The notes under the pieces: model-generated
What the model was told of the DNA's origin: nothing
Database searches by the model: none
Seen by the model: the letters and a program-made list of their open reading frames with translations, nothing else
Origin: Thalassobius sp034670005
Lineage (GTDB): Bacteria; Pseudomonadota; Alphaproteobacteria; Rhodobacterales; Rhodobacteraceae
Direction of reading: 5' to 3'
Length of the DNA stretch: 64,000 bases
Assembly: GCF_034670005.1 (NCBI RefSeq)
Contig: NZ_JAXMOH010000010.1
Span: 86,521-150,520, forward strand
Position numbers and translations under genes: made by a program
In this document: piece after piece, positions 1 to 7,802 of the stretch
Numbering within the stretch: position 1 is the stretch's first letter
Layout of the letters: each line of letters opens with the position of its first letter

Positions 1-657
1 GCCGCCGAGCGGCTCAATCTTCTGGAAACCCTCGCGGACCGGATTGCCCAACGAATCCTGTCCGAGCCACAGGCGGAACGGGTCTTTGTGCGGATCGAAA
101 AGCTTGATCGCGGTCCAGGGGCGTTGGGGGTGGAAATCGTCCGGTCGCGCCTGCCTCAGACAGAGGTGCCGCTGGACGAAGAACGCCCGCACCCTAAGGT
201 CGTTTACCTGTCTAATGCCGCGATCCGGTCGCCGCTTCTGACCGGCTGGATTGATCAGTTGCAAGTGGAAGATCGTCCGACGATCCTGTGCATTGGCACA
301 CCGGACATGCCTGCGCCGCAATCGGATCATCCGTTGGCGCAGCGGCGGATTGATCTGCTGTCCATCGAACAAAACGCCTGGGTCCTGGCCGCGCGCGACC
401 CGCGCTGCGTGGTGGTGAACTCGCGCACTGAACTGGATTGGGCGATGAAAAATGATCAGATCAGCGTTTGGGCCCCGTCCAAGATCGTACTGGATGCCGT
501 CGATGGCCCATCTGCTCCGCCGCAGGATGCGCTGGCACTGGCGCTGTGGTTCGCCCGCGAAATGCAGGCCGCCGACATGCTGGTGATCGGAGAAGACCTG
601 CCCGACGCGCCCGATTTGCCGCTGCGGGCGTTGGGGTCGGATGTGCGGGTGCTCTGA
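1..657 (+). CDS. folB: Dihydroneopterin aldolase-type protein, C-terminal part
   Basis: The reading frame is open from the left edge, so the true start lies outside the window. The first 50 or so residues (LLETLADRIAQRI, then VRIEKLDRGPGALGVEIVR) look like the end of a FolB fold, the enzyme that splits 7,8-dihydroneopterin to hydroxymethyl-dihydropterin in folate synthesis. After that comes an extra domain of about 160 residues that I do not recognise; extended FolB proteins occur in Rhodobacterales. The gene is 39 bases upstream of the folP start and probably cotranscribed with it, which supports a folate role. The family call rests on a short visible segment plus context. Confidence 0.75.
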   Translation, partial: AAERLNLLETLADRIAQRILSEPQAERVFVRIEKLDRGPGALGVEIVRSRLPQTEVPLDEERPHPKVVYLSNAAIRSPLLTGWIDQLQVEDRPTILCIGTPDMPAPQSDHPLAQRRIDLLSIEQNAWVLAARDPRCVVVNSRTELDWAMKNDQISVWAPSKIVLDAVDGPSAPPQDALALALWFAREMQAADMLVIGEDLPDAPDLPLRALGSDVRVL

Positions 658-696
658 GACTTGCGTTTTGCCGCGTGATTGCGCATCCCAGACCCC

Positions 697-1698
697 ATGA
701 CACAATATTTTCGCCCTCTCGTTCAAACCGATCCCTGCCGCCCCGATGATGCCTATCCGCTTGCGGGTGGCTGGGCCTGGTTTACAGATGTCGAAGTTCT
801 GTCGCGCGACTGCACGCCGCAGCGGTTGCCCGCGCGGCAAGCGCCGGCTGAGATTCTGGATCGGTTGATCGCTACCCATGCTCCGATTGCCCGACTGGAT
901 ATGTCCGCACCGAGCGTCATGGGGATTTTGAACGTCACCCCCGATAGTTTTTCTGATGGCGGGCGTCACAATGCGCCGGACCGGGCCCTGGACCATGCGC
1001 GGGCCATGATTGAGCAGGGCGCGGATATCATTGATATCGGCGGCGAATCGACCCGTCCTGGTGCCGTTGAGGTGCCAATTGATCAAGAAATTCGCCGAAC
1101 CGCCCCGGTAATCGCCGCGATCCGGGCGGAAATGAATGTGCCGATTTCCATTGATACCCGTAAACAGCCGGTGGCACAGGCCGCGATTGAGGCCGGAGCC
1201 GGTCTTGTCAACGATGTGGCCGGGTTTACCTTCGATCCGGAGCTGGCGCCGTATTGCGGTGCCAAAAGTTTACCCGTCTGCGTCATGCATGCGCAGGGCG
1301 ATCCTGAAACCATGCAGGCGGCACCGCATTACGACAACGTTTTGCTGGATGTTTACGACTACCTTGCCGAACGGGTTGCTGCATTGGAAACTACGGGTGT
1401 CGCCCGGACCCGGATAATGGTCGATCCCGGCATCGGGTTCGGCAAGACGCTGGATCATAACCTTGCCCTGCTGAAGCGCATCAGCCTGTTCCACAGCCTT
1501 GGCTGTCCGGTCCTGCTCGGGGTGTCGCGCAAGAAATTCATCGGTACATTGGGTAATGCGCCCGATCCACAGGATCGCGCCGCCGGATCGGTGGCGCTTG
1601 CGCTGGCTGCGGTGGCGCAGGGGGTGCAGGTGCTGCGCGTGCATGACGTTTTTGAAACCCGTTCGGCGCTGAACCTCTGGCAGGCGGTACAAGGCTAA
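697..1698 (+). CDS. folP: Dihydropteroate synthase
   Basis: Joins hydroxymethyl-dihydropterin diphosphate to p-aminobenzoate in cytosolic folate synthesis. The family signatures are all present in order: GILNVTPDSFSDGG, GADIIDIGGESTRPGA, ISIDTRK, GLVNDVAG, the MHAQGDPETMQ loop, VDPGIGFGKT and the C-terminal LGVSRKKFIG. Length is 333 residues, with about 70 residues before the TIM-barrel core, a little longer than the E. coli enzyme. The ATG at 697 is preferred over an in-frame TTG at 679. It follows folB directly and is separated from convergent ilvC by a bidirectional terminator. Confidence 0.95.
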   Translation: MTQYFRPLVQTDPCRPDDAYPLAGGWAWFTDVEVLSRDCTPQRLPARQAPAEILDRLIATHAPIARLDMSAPSVMGILNVTPDSFSDGGRHNAPDRALDHARAMIEQGADIIDIGGESTRPGAVEVPIDQEIRRTAPVIAAIRAEMNVPISIDTRKQPVAQAAIEAGAGLVNDVAGFTFDPELAPYCGAKSLPVCVMHAQGDPETMQAAPHYDNVLLDVYDYLAERVAALETTGVARTRIMVDPGIGFGKTLDHNLALLKRISLFHSLGCPVLLGVSRKKFIGTLGNAPDPQDRAAGSVALALAAVAQGVQVLRVHDVFETRSALNLWQAVQG

Positions 1699-1765
1699 AC
1701 TGATCCGTAAAAAGTCCAATGCGCGCGACGAGGTCACAACCCGGCTTGCACAAGACCCCAAAGAA

Positions 1766-1792
1766 AAAGCCCCCGGTAAAACCGGGGGCTTT
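1766..1792. terminator. Bidirectional terminator between folP and ilvC
   Basis: A perfect 12-bp stem (1766-1777 with 1781-1792) and a 3-base loop. The stem is A-rich on its left edge and T-rich on its right edge, so it can end transcription of folP rightward and ilvC leftward. Confidence 0.85.
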
Positions 1793-1812
1793 CAAAGCAT
1801 CTGGTATGACGC

Positions 1813-2835
1813 TTAGTTCTTTTCTTTGTCGACCATCTTGCCAGCAGCGATCCAAGGCATCATCGCGCGCAGCTTGGCACCGACTTCTTCGACCTTGTGT
1901 TCGTCGTTGATCCGACGGGTGGCTTTGAAGAAGGGTTGACCAACGGTGTTTTCCTGCATGAAGTCACGCACGAATTTACCGTTCTGGATGTCGGTCAGGA
2001 CCTCTTTCATCGCTTTCTTGGTCTGCTCATAGGGCAGGATCCGCGGACCCGAAACATATTCGCCGTATTCGGCGGTGTTCGAGATCGAGTAGTTCATGTT
2101 GGCGATGCCGCCTTCATAGATCAGGTCGACGATCAGCTTCATTTCGTGCAGGCATTCGAAATAGGCCATTTCCGGCGCGTAACCGGCTTCGACCAGGGTC
2201 TCGAAACCCATGCGCATCAGTTCGACAACGCCGCCGCACAGAACGGCCTGTTCGCCGAACAGGTCGGTTTCGCATTCTTCGCGGAAATTGGTCTCAATAA
2301 TGCCCGAACGGCCGCCACCGATGGCCGAACAATAGGACAGGCCGATTTCCAGCGCCTTGCCCGATGCGTCCTGATCCACGGCCACGAGGCAAGGCACGCC
2401 GCCGCCTTTGGTGTATTCGCCGCGCACGGTGTGGCCGGGGCCTTTGGGGGCCATCATGATGACATCGACGCCGGCTTTCGGTTCGATCAGGCCGAAATGC
2501 ACGTTCAACCCGTGGGCAAAGGCAATCGCCGCGCCGTCACGCAGGTTGTCATGGACATATTTCTTGTAGGTTTCGGCCTGCAGTTCATCGGGCATGGTGA
2601 ACATGATCAGGTCGCACCAGGCCGCCGCTTCGGCAATGCCCATGACCTTCAGCCCTTCGCCTTCGGCTTTCTTGGCCGAAGCCGAGCCTTCGCGCAGTGC
2701 CACGACGACGTTCTTGGCGCCGCTGTCGCGCAGGTTCAGCGCGTGGGCGTGGCCTTGCGAGCCATAGCCCAGAATGGCCACTTTCATGTCCTTGATCAGA
2801 TTGATGTCGCAATCGCGGTCGTAGTAAACGCGCAT
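1813..2835 (-). CDS. ilvC: Ketol-acid reductoisomerase
   Basis: Class I ketol-acid reductoisomerase, 340 residues, the NADPH- and Mg-dependent second step of valine and isoleucine synthesis. The Rossmann loop GYGSQGHAHALNLRDSG is at about residues 24-40. The knotted C-terminal domain carries the metal and substrate residues, with segments such as ETDLFGEQAVLCGG, FECLHEMKLIVDLIYEGG and NTAEYGEY. The ATG at 2835 has a good AAGGAG Shine-Dalgarno upstream. The gene is divergent from two Lrp/AsnC regulators, a plausible regulatory link because Lrp-type proteins often sense branched-chain amino acids. Confidence 0.97.
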   Translation of the reverse strand: MRVYYDRDCDINLIKDMKVAILGYGSQGHAHALNLRDSGAKNVVVALREGSASAKKAEGEGLKVMGIAEAAAWCDLIMFTMPDELQAETYKKYVHDNLRDGAAIAFAHGLNVHFGLIEPKAGVDVIMMAPKGPGHTVRGEYTKGGGVPCLVAVDQDASGKALEIGLSYCSAIGGGRSGIIETNFREECETDLFGEQAVLCGGVVELMRMGFETLVEAGYAPEMAYFECLHEMKLIVDLIYEGGIANMNYSISNTAEYGEYVSGPRILPYEQTKKAMKEVLTDIQNGKFVRDFMQENTVGQPFFKATRRINDEHKVEEVGAKLRAMMPWIAAGKMVDKEKN

Positions 2836-2937
2836 TGGGGCGCTCCTTCTTTTCTAACTCTGGCGGCGATCATAGGCAATGGAACAAGGAATGCGAGCGT
2901 GTTTGGCATGAAAAACATGTGAAAAACGCATTGATCA

Positions 2938-2964
2938 TTCTTCGATTATTAAAGTATTGAAGAA
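2938..2964. promoter_or_regulatory. Inverted repeat upstream of the first Lrp gene
   Basis: Arms TTCTTCGAT (2938-2946) and ATTGAAGAA (2956-2964) match in 8 of 9 positions around a 9-base AT-rich spacer. The repeat ends three bases before the ATG of the first Lrp gene and lies in the 132-base spacer shared with divergent ilvC. Its size and place suit an Lrp-family operator for autoregulation and perhaps ilvC control. Function is inferred. Confidence 0.4.
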
Positions 2965-2967
2965 ATC

Positions 2968-3423
2968 ATGCTTGATGATCTCGATCGGCGCATCCTGCGC
3001 CATATGCAAAGCGACCCGGACCAATCGTTGCCCGATCTGGCCGACCGGATCGGATTGACCGCTTCGCGTCTGTCGCGGCGGCTCGATAAGCTGCGCGCGA
3101 ACGGGATATTGCGCGGTCTGCGTGCGGTGCTCGACTGGCGCGCGCTTGGTTTCGAGGTCGAGGTTTCCCTGCGCGTCACGCTGGACAAGACCCAGACCCG
3201 CAGCTTCGACGAATTCCTCGCCGCTGCCCGCGATATCCCCGAGGTGATCGAGATTCAGACCTTCCTTGGCCGGGTTGATGTGCGGCTGTCGGTCATCGCC
3301 CGCGACATGGCCCATTATCAGCACATCTACCGGTCTCGCATTCTGACCTTGCCGCATATTTCCGACATCGAAACGCTAATGCATGTGGCGCGGATCAAGT
3401 CCGACGAGAGCCTGCCAATATGA
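2968..3423 (+). CDS. Lrp/AsnC family transcriptional regulator
   Basis: A 151-residue protein of the usual Lrp/AsnC size. The N-terminal winged helix-turn-helix (LDDLDRRILRHMQSDPDQS through SRRLDKLRANGILRG) is followed by an alpha/beta ligand-binding (RAM) domain from about residue 65. The family normally works as dimers or octamers and senses amino acids. It is divergent from ilvC and overlaps the next regulator by four bases (ATGA), so the pair should be translationally coupled. Ligand and targets cannot be read from the sequence; branched-chain amino acids are a guess from ilvC. Confidence 0.9.
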   Translation: MLDDLDRRILRHMQSDPDQSLPDLADRIGLTASRLSRRLDKLRANGILRGLRAVLDWRALGFEVEVSLRVTLDKTQTRSFDEFLAAARDIPEVIEIQTFLGRVDVRLSVIARDMAHYQHIYRSRILTLPHISDIETLMHVARIKSDESLPI

Positions 3424-3878
3424 CAGAGCTGGACGAAATCGACCGCAAGATCCTGCGCGCTCTGGCCGAGGATGCAACCCAGAACGCCGGTGCCCTTGGC
3501 CGCCGTTTCGGCCTGTCGCAACCTGCCACATGGCGGCGTATCAAGCGGCTACAGGACAGTGGTGTGATCGCCGGACGCAAGCTGGATCTCGACCGTGAGA
3601 AGCTGGGCTTTGGCGTCACTGTGTTTCTGGGTGTGAAACTGGCCACCAAGGGCCGCGTCAGCCTGGAGGATTTCGAACGGGCAGTGACCGCCATCCCCGA
3701 GGTGCAGACGGTCGAGCATATCCTAGGCATGTACGATTACCGGCTGCGTGTTACCGCGCGCGACATCGCCGATTTCGAACGCGTCCTGCGGCGCCGGATC
3801 ATGACCCTGCCGGGGGTGGGGGATGTCGAGGCCAACGTGCTTCTTAGCGAGGAACGCCGCCCCGGCCCGCTGGGCTGA
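3420..3878 (+). CDS. Second Lrp/AsnC family transcriptional regulator
   Basis: A 152-residue Lrp/AsnC protein with an HTH at about residues 3-60 (TELDEIDRKILRALAEDATQ, LSQPATWRRIKRLQDSGVI) and a RAM domain behind it. It starts inside the stop of the preceding Lrp gene, and the two share the same layout but differ through much of their sequence, so they are old paralogues rather than a recent duplication. Tandem coupled Lrp genes can form hetero-oligomers; that is inference here. An aminotransferase gene follows after 77 bases and may be a target. Confidence 0.9.
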   Translation: MTELDEIDRKILRALAEDATQNAGALGRRFGLSQPATWRRIKRLQDSGVIAGRKLDLDREKLGFGVTVFLGVKLATKGRVSLEDFERAVTAIPEVQTVEHILGMYDYRLRVTARDIADFERVLRRRIMTLPGVGDVEANVLLSEERRPGPLG

Positions 3879-3955
3879 TTGCATACCGTCATAGACTTGG
3901 ACAATCCCGCCAATCCGCGCTACCCAACATGAAATCGAAATTAGGAGACCTGAAA

Positions 3956-5083
3956 ATGACCGCTTTGCTCGATACCGTTGATCCGCAGGGATTGCAGGAA
4001 TTTTCCGTCGTCTTCACCGACCGGTCGCTCAATCACATGTCGGCGGTGTACCAGCAGGTGATGCGTGACATTTCCGAGATGCTAAAAGAAGTGTATAACG
4101 CGCAAGGCGTGGCATTGGTCCCCGGTGGCGGCACTTATGGCATGGAATCTGTTGCGCGCCAGTTCGGCCATGACGCCCATGCAATGATCGTGCGCAACGG
4201 CTGGTTCTCCTACCGCTGGAGCCAGATTTTCGAAGCGGGTGGCTTCGCCTCCAAAACCACCGTGTTCAAAGCGCGCCAGACAGGCAACGGGCCGCAGGCG
4301 CCTTTCGCGCCCGCCCCGGTCGAGGAAGTGGTGGCGATGATCCTAGAAGCGAAACCCGACGTGGTCTTCGCGCCGCATGTGGAAACCTCCGCCGGGCTGA
4401 TCCTGCCCGAGGATTACATTACGGCACTGGCCAGTGCGGCGCATGAGGTCGGCGCGCTGATGGTGCTTGATTGCATCGCGTCGGGCTGCGTCTGGGTCGA
4501 TATGGAAAAGACCGGCGTCGACGTGTTGATCTCGGCTCCGCAAAAGGGCTGGTCGGCCTCGCCTTCGGCGGGTCTGGTGATGATGTCCGACCGGGCGATG
4601 CAACGGCTGGACAACACCGAATCCGACAGTTTCGCGCTCGATCTGAAGAAATGGCGCGCGATCATGAAAGCCTATGAAGATGGCGGTCATGCCTATCACG
4701 CCACCATGCCCACCGACGCGCTGCGCGCCTTCCGCGACACGATGCAGGAAACCCGGGACTACGGTTTCGACAAGCTGAAGGAGGCGCAATGGGCGCTCGG
4801 CGATGGTGTGCGTGCAATGCTGGCTGAAAAAGGCGTCACTTCGGTCGCCGCCGAAGGTTTTGGCGCGCCCGGCGTGGTGGTCAGCTATACCGACGATCCC
4901 GACATCCAGAATGGCAAGAAATTTGCCGCCGAAGGCATGCAGATCGCTGCGGGCGTTCCGCTGGCCTGCGACGAACCCGAAGGTTTCATGACGTTCCGCC
5001 TCGGTCTTTTCGGCCTCGATAAGCTATACGATACCGGTGCCACGCTGGCCCGGCTGAAAGCCGTGCTCGACAAGGTGCTCTGA
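3956..5083 (+). CDS. Class-V PLP aminotransferase (alanine-glyoxylate type)
   Basis: A 375-residue fold-type I, class-V aminotransferase related to alanine-glyoxylate/serine-pyruvate aminotransferases. Visible features are the glycine-rich PLP phosphate loop PGGGTYGMES, the PLP-contacting Asp in LMVLDCIASG, and the Schiff-base Lys197 in ISAPQKGW. The start at 3956 has AGGAGA seven bases upstream; an in-frame ATG at 3929 lacks one. It sits behind two Lrp genes and opposite ilvC, which suggests amino-acid nitrogen metabolism. Substrate specificity cannot be read directly. Confidence 0.85.
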   Translation: MTALLDTVDPQGLQEFSVVFTDRSLNHMSAVYQQVMRDISEMLKEVYNAQGVALVPGGGTYGMESVARQFGHDAHAMIVRNGWFSYRWSQIFEAGGFASKTTVFKARQTGNGPQAPFAPAPVEEVVAMILEAKPDVVFAPHVETSAGLILPEDYITALASAAHEVGALMVLDCIASGCVWVDMEKTGVDVLISAPQKGWSASPSAGLVMMSDRAMQRLDNTESDSFALDLKKWRAIMKAYEDGGHAYHATMPTDALRAFRDTMQETRDYGFDKLKEAQWALGDGVRAMLAEKGVTSVAAEGFGAPGVVVSYTDDPDIQNGKKFAAEGMQIAAGVPLACDEPEGFMTFRLGLFGLDKLYDTGATLARLKAVLDKVL

Positions 5084-5095
5084 CTTTCAGCCCTT

Positions 5096-5160
5096 CTTCT
5101 GTTGGTAAATATTCCGGGGGTGAGTGCGCCCCCGGGGCGCAGAGGGGGCAGCGCCCTTTG
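5096..5160. repeat. GC-rich intergenic repeat element, copy 1
   Basis: Just after the aminotransferase stop, a run similar to TTCTTCTGTTGGTAAATATTCC is followed by two hairpins: 5125-5131 with 5135-5141, and 5146-5149 with 5153-5156 followed by TTT. A related TTCATCTTGGCCGAAATACTCC sequence occurs at 37577-37598. From general familiarity, elements of this look are common at gene ends in Rhodobacterales. The hairpins could also act as the aminotransferase terminator. Confidence 0.4.
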
Positions 5161-5540
5161 TCCGGCCGTTAATTGCCAATTCGTTTTCGCCGGCTCAGCT
5201 TTTTCCTTGTGACCTTTGTTGCGGTATGCGTCGACGGCAGCTGTGCGCAGGAAACGAAGTTTGCAAAGGCGAGGTCACCGCGCGGGGCTGAATGGTGCTT
5301 CACGGCCCAGACCGGACCTTGGGTAAACAGTCAAGCGCTGCAGCGCAGCGTCATCAGACCTGACATTCGCCTCCCGGCTACGTTCGTTTTGTTGACTGCG
5401 TTCATAGCGGCATCGGTGCTTTAGGGATCAATGTGTCGAAGTCTGTAGTATCGCCCTCGATGCGCTTTATTATAGCCGACCAAACGCTTTGCTGCCCGCT
5501 TTAGTTTGCTCTCTGCCTTCGGCTTCTACATCTATCTCAC

Positions 5541-5720
5541 CGGTATGGACTGCCGCAGATCCTGCATGACGGCGAGAACATTTCCGCCATTGCCTGCCGC
5601 AATGGTGTGGCACCCGATCTGCTGTATTGTTGGGGCAAACTGATACTCGAAGGGCCAATATCTCCAGCCGTGGTCTATTGGCTGGGAAAAGAAGAAACGC
5701 AAACTGATCGGCAGGAGTAA
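5541..5720 (+). pseudogene. Transposase fragment (OrfA-like)
   Basis: A frame reading RYGLPQILHDGENISAIACR, then NGVAPDLLYCWGKLILEG, ends at a TAA at 5718-5720. It resembles the helix-turn-helix segment of IS3-type OrfA transposases (compare the general form LRGEDSIAELCRREGIA..LYYxWSKEFLEAGK). An in-frame stop at 5502-5504 blocks upstream extension, and no second open frame with a DDE domain or terminal repeats was seen. It is probably a decayed insertion-sequence remnant; the IS family is uncertain. Confidence 0.5.
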
Positions 5721-6024
5721 AAAGTAGCCTAATTTCCGACACATCCTGCCCAATGGATAGGCGGCAGTTCGCTCAATGAGCCTTCTTCGGCAGCCTGCTA
5801 AAACTTCCTGGTGTCAACGCCGTTTCTACAACTGCGGAAAACTAACCGCAATCAGTCATGCAATCCGGCGTCTGCGCCTCGGGTTAGGAAACCGAAGGCA
5901 GAAAATGACGATGAGACCGACAGAAGATCAAGGTGTGCGCCGCGTTCGTCTTCAAGTTCAACGCGAATTATATGTCGCGGAAATCAACTTTCAGGCGCCA
6001 ACTCGAAGAAGGGACTAAACATCC

Positions 6025-7701
6025 ATGTTTCTCAAGAACGTTTCCATAAGCCGAAAACTGACCCTCGGCTTCTTAGCTATGGTTCTCATCTCGGCGGCCA
6101 TGTCCGTAGTCTCCTGGAGGAGCCTCAACGAGATTGAACATCAGGTTAAGTGGAATACCCACACTTATATCGTGCTAGCAAAGTCGACTGACATGCTGGG
6201 GGCGGTGGTCAATCAGGAAACAGGCTTGCGTGGCTATCTTATAGCAGGAGAAGAAGCATTCCTGGAACCGTACATCGCCGGGCAAGCGGATTTCCAGACT
6301 CACCTTGCCGCGCTCAAGGATCTCACCTCCGACAATCCGGCCCAGCAGGAACGGCTCGACCGGATCGCAGAGGCGGAGCAGACCTGGCGGACTACCGTCA
6401 CTGAACGTGCAATCTCTTTGATGCAATCTCCCGACACGCAAGACGCGGCTCGCGAGATTGAGGCCTCCGGCGCAGGCAAATCGCTGATGGATTCGATTCG
6501 CGCAATCCAGGCCGATTTCTCTGCCGAAGAACAAGCGCTTCTAACCGTGCGCTCGGCGGCCATGTCAGATGCCTCGGCTTTCTCGCGGACCGTGATCGTT
6601 GTCGGAACATTGATCATGGTCACTTTCGCGGCTCTGATCGGTGTTTTGCTGACCCGAAACATCGGCAACGGGCTGAGCCGCGCGGCGTCGGTGGTTCGCG
6701 AAGTGGCACACGGCAATCTTGAGGTCGACACCAAGTCCGACAGCCGCGACGAGATCGGAGCCCTGCTGAACGATGTCTCCGGCATGGTCGAACGGCTGAA
6801 ATCCGTGGTCGGCGACGTGAGTTCGGCGGCGCGCAGCGTGGCGTCGGGCAGCGAACAGATGGCGGCCAGCTCTGAACAGCTCAGCCAGGGCGCGTCCGAA
6901 CAGGCGGCGTCGTCCGAGGAAACTTCGGCTTCGGTCGAGGAAATGGCGGCCACTATCAACCAGACCGCCGAAAACACCAACCGTACCGAAACCATTGCCC
7001 GAAAAGCGGCGCAAGACGCGGAAACCAGCGGCAAGGCCGTCGGCGAGGCGGTCAGCGCGATGGAAACGATTGCCGACAAGATCATGGTAATCCAGGAAAT
7101 CGCGCGTCAGACCGACCTTCTGGCGCTGAACGCGGCTGTCGAAGCGGCGCGGGCCGGCGATCACGGGCGCGGGTTCGCGGTGGTGGCGTCCGAAGTGCGC
7201 AAGCTGGCAGAGCGTTCACAGGAGGCCGCAACGGAAATCTCCGGGCTTTCGGGCGAAACGGTCCGGGCTGCACAGGCAGCAGGTGATCTGCTCTCGAACC
7301 TCGTTCCCGACATTCAGAAGACGGCAGAACTCGTCAGTGGCATCTCGTCTGCCAATGGCGAACTGAACGCCGGTGCGGGCCAGATCAGCGTTGCTATCCA
7401 GCAGCTTGATACGGTTACACAGCAGAACAGTTCGGCCGCCGATGAAATGTCCATGGCTGCAGTTGGCCTGTCGTCAGAGGCCGAGCGGCTGCAAAAAAGC
7501 GTCAGCTTTTTCAAGCTCGATGCCGCAACCGAACAGCGTGGGTCAATTGTGATGCCGCAATCTGCGATTTCGGAAGAGATCGTTGCTGGCACTGGGGGGA
7601 AGGGGACCACAACTTCCGGCAGCCAGCAGGATAGCGGTTTTACCCTCGACGTTTCTAACGACGACGGCGAACCTGATTTCATCCGCGTCGCAAATGGATG
7701 A
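6025..7701 (+). CDS. Methyl-accepting chemotaxis protein with CHASE3 sensor
   Basis: A 558-residue inner-membrane chemoreceptor. TM1 is at about residues 12-30. The periplasmic part has the CHASE3-type sequence NQETGLRGYLIAGEEAFLEP at about 58-77. TM2 is at about 188-210, then a HAMP linker, then a long coiled-coil signalling domain whose hairpin tip reads IARQTDLLALNAAVEAARAG followed by GRGFAVVASEVRKLAERS. It should signal to a CheA/CheW array; no che genes are in the window. The ligand is unknown. No terminal NWETF-type CheR tether is visible. Confidence 0.93.
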   Translation: MFLKNVSISRKLTLGFLAMVLISAAMSVVSWRSLNEIEHQVKWNTHTYIVLAKSTDMLGAVVNQETGLRGYLIAGEEAFLEPYIAGQADFQTHLAALKDLTSDNPAQQERLDRIAEAEQTWRTTVTERAISLMQSPDTQDAAREIEASGAGKSLMDSIRAIQADFSAEEQALLTVRSAAMSDASAFSRTVIVVGTLIMVTFAALIGVLLTRNIGNGLSRAASVVREVAHGNLEVDTKSDSRDEIGALLNDVSGMVERLKSVVGDVSSAARSVASGSEQMAASSEQLSQGASEQAASSEETSASVEEMAATINQTAENTNRTETIARKAAQDAETSGKAVGEAVSAMETIADKIMVIQEIARQTDLLALNAAVEAARAGDHGRGFAVVASEVRKLAERSQEAATEISGLSGETVRAAQAAGDLLSNLVPDIQKTAELVSGISSANGELNAGAGQISVAIQQLDTVTQQNSSAADEMSMAAVGLSSEAERLQKSVSFFKLDAATEQRGSIVMPQSAISEEIVAGTGGKGTTTSGSQQDSGFTLDVSNDDGEPDFIRVANG

Positions 7702-7731
7702 TCGGATAAGGAACCCGGGATAGTCCAACGG

Positions 7732-7759
7732 GCGGCCGGGCAACCGGCCGTCCTTTTTT
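7732..7759 (+). terminator. Terminator after the chemoreceptor gene
   Basis: An 8-bp GC stem (7732-7739 with 7744-7751, one G-T pair), a GCAA loop, and six T at 7754-7759. It has the typical form of a Rho-independent terminator for the rightward gene. Confidence 0.8.
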
Positions 7760-7802
7760 GAACTGGGCGGCGGCGTAGACCACCCGATGCCGTGCGGCTA
7801 GG

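Larger units (their letters stand above)
5084..6024. other. Gene-poor, degenerate stretch
   Basis: About 940 bases between the aminotransferase and the chemoreceptor without a convincing gene. It holds a GC-rich repeat element at 5096-5160, open frames without plausible starts (the one at 5173-5424 would begin with TTG and has no family match I recognise), a transposase fragment at 5541-5720, and then sequence of less biased codon use up to the chemoreceptor RBS. The composition differs from the neighbouring genes, consistent with decayed mobile DNA. I see no RNA gene. Confidence 0.6.

Noticed and set aside
1897..2922. 341-codon open frame on the plus strand over ilvC
   Set aside because: It is the antisense shadow of ilvC, which has full family motifs, an RBS and proper codon use.
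5173..5424. 83-codon open frame in the gap before the chemoreceptor
   Set aside because: It would start with TTG without an RBS, and the sequence matches nothing I recognise; composition suggests decayed DNA. Left as part of the gap description.
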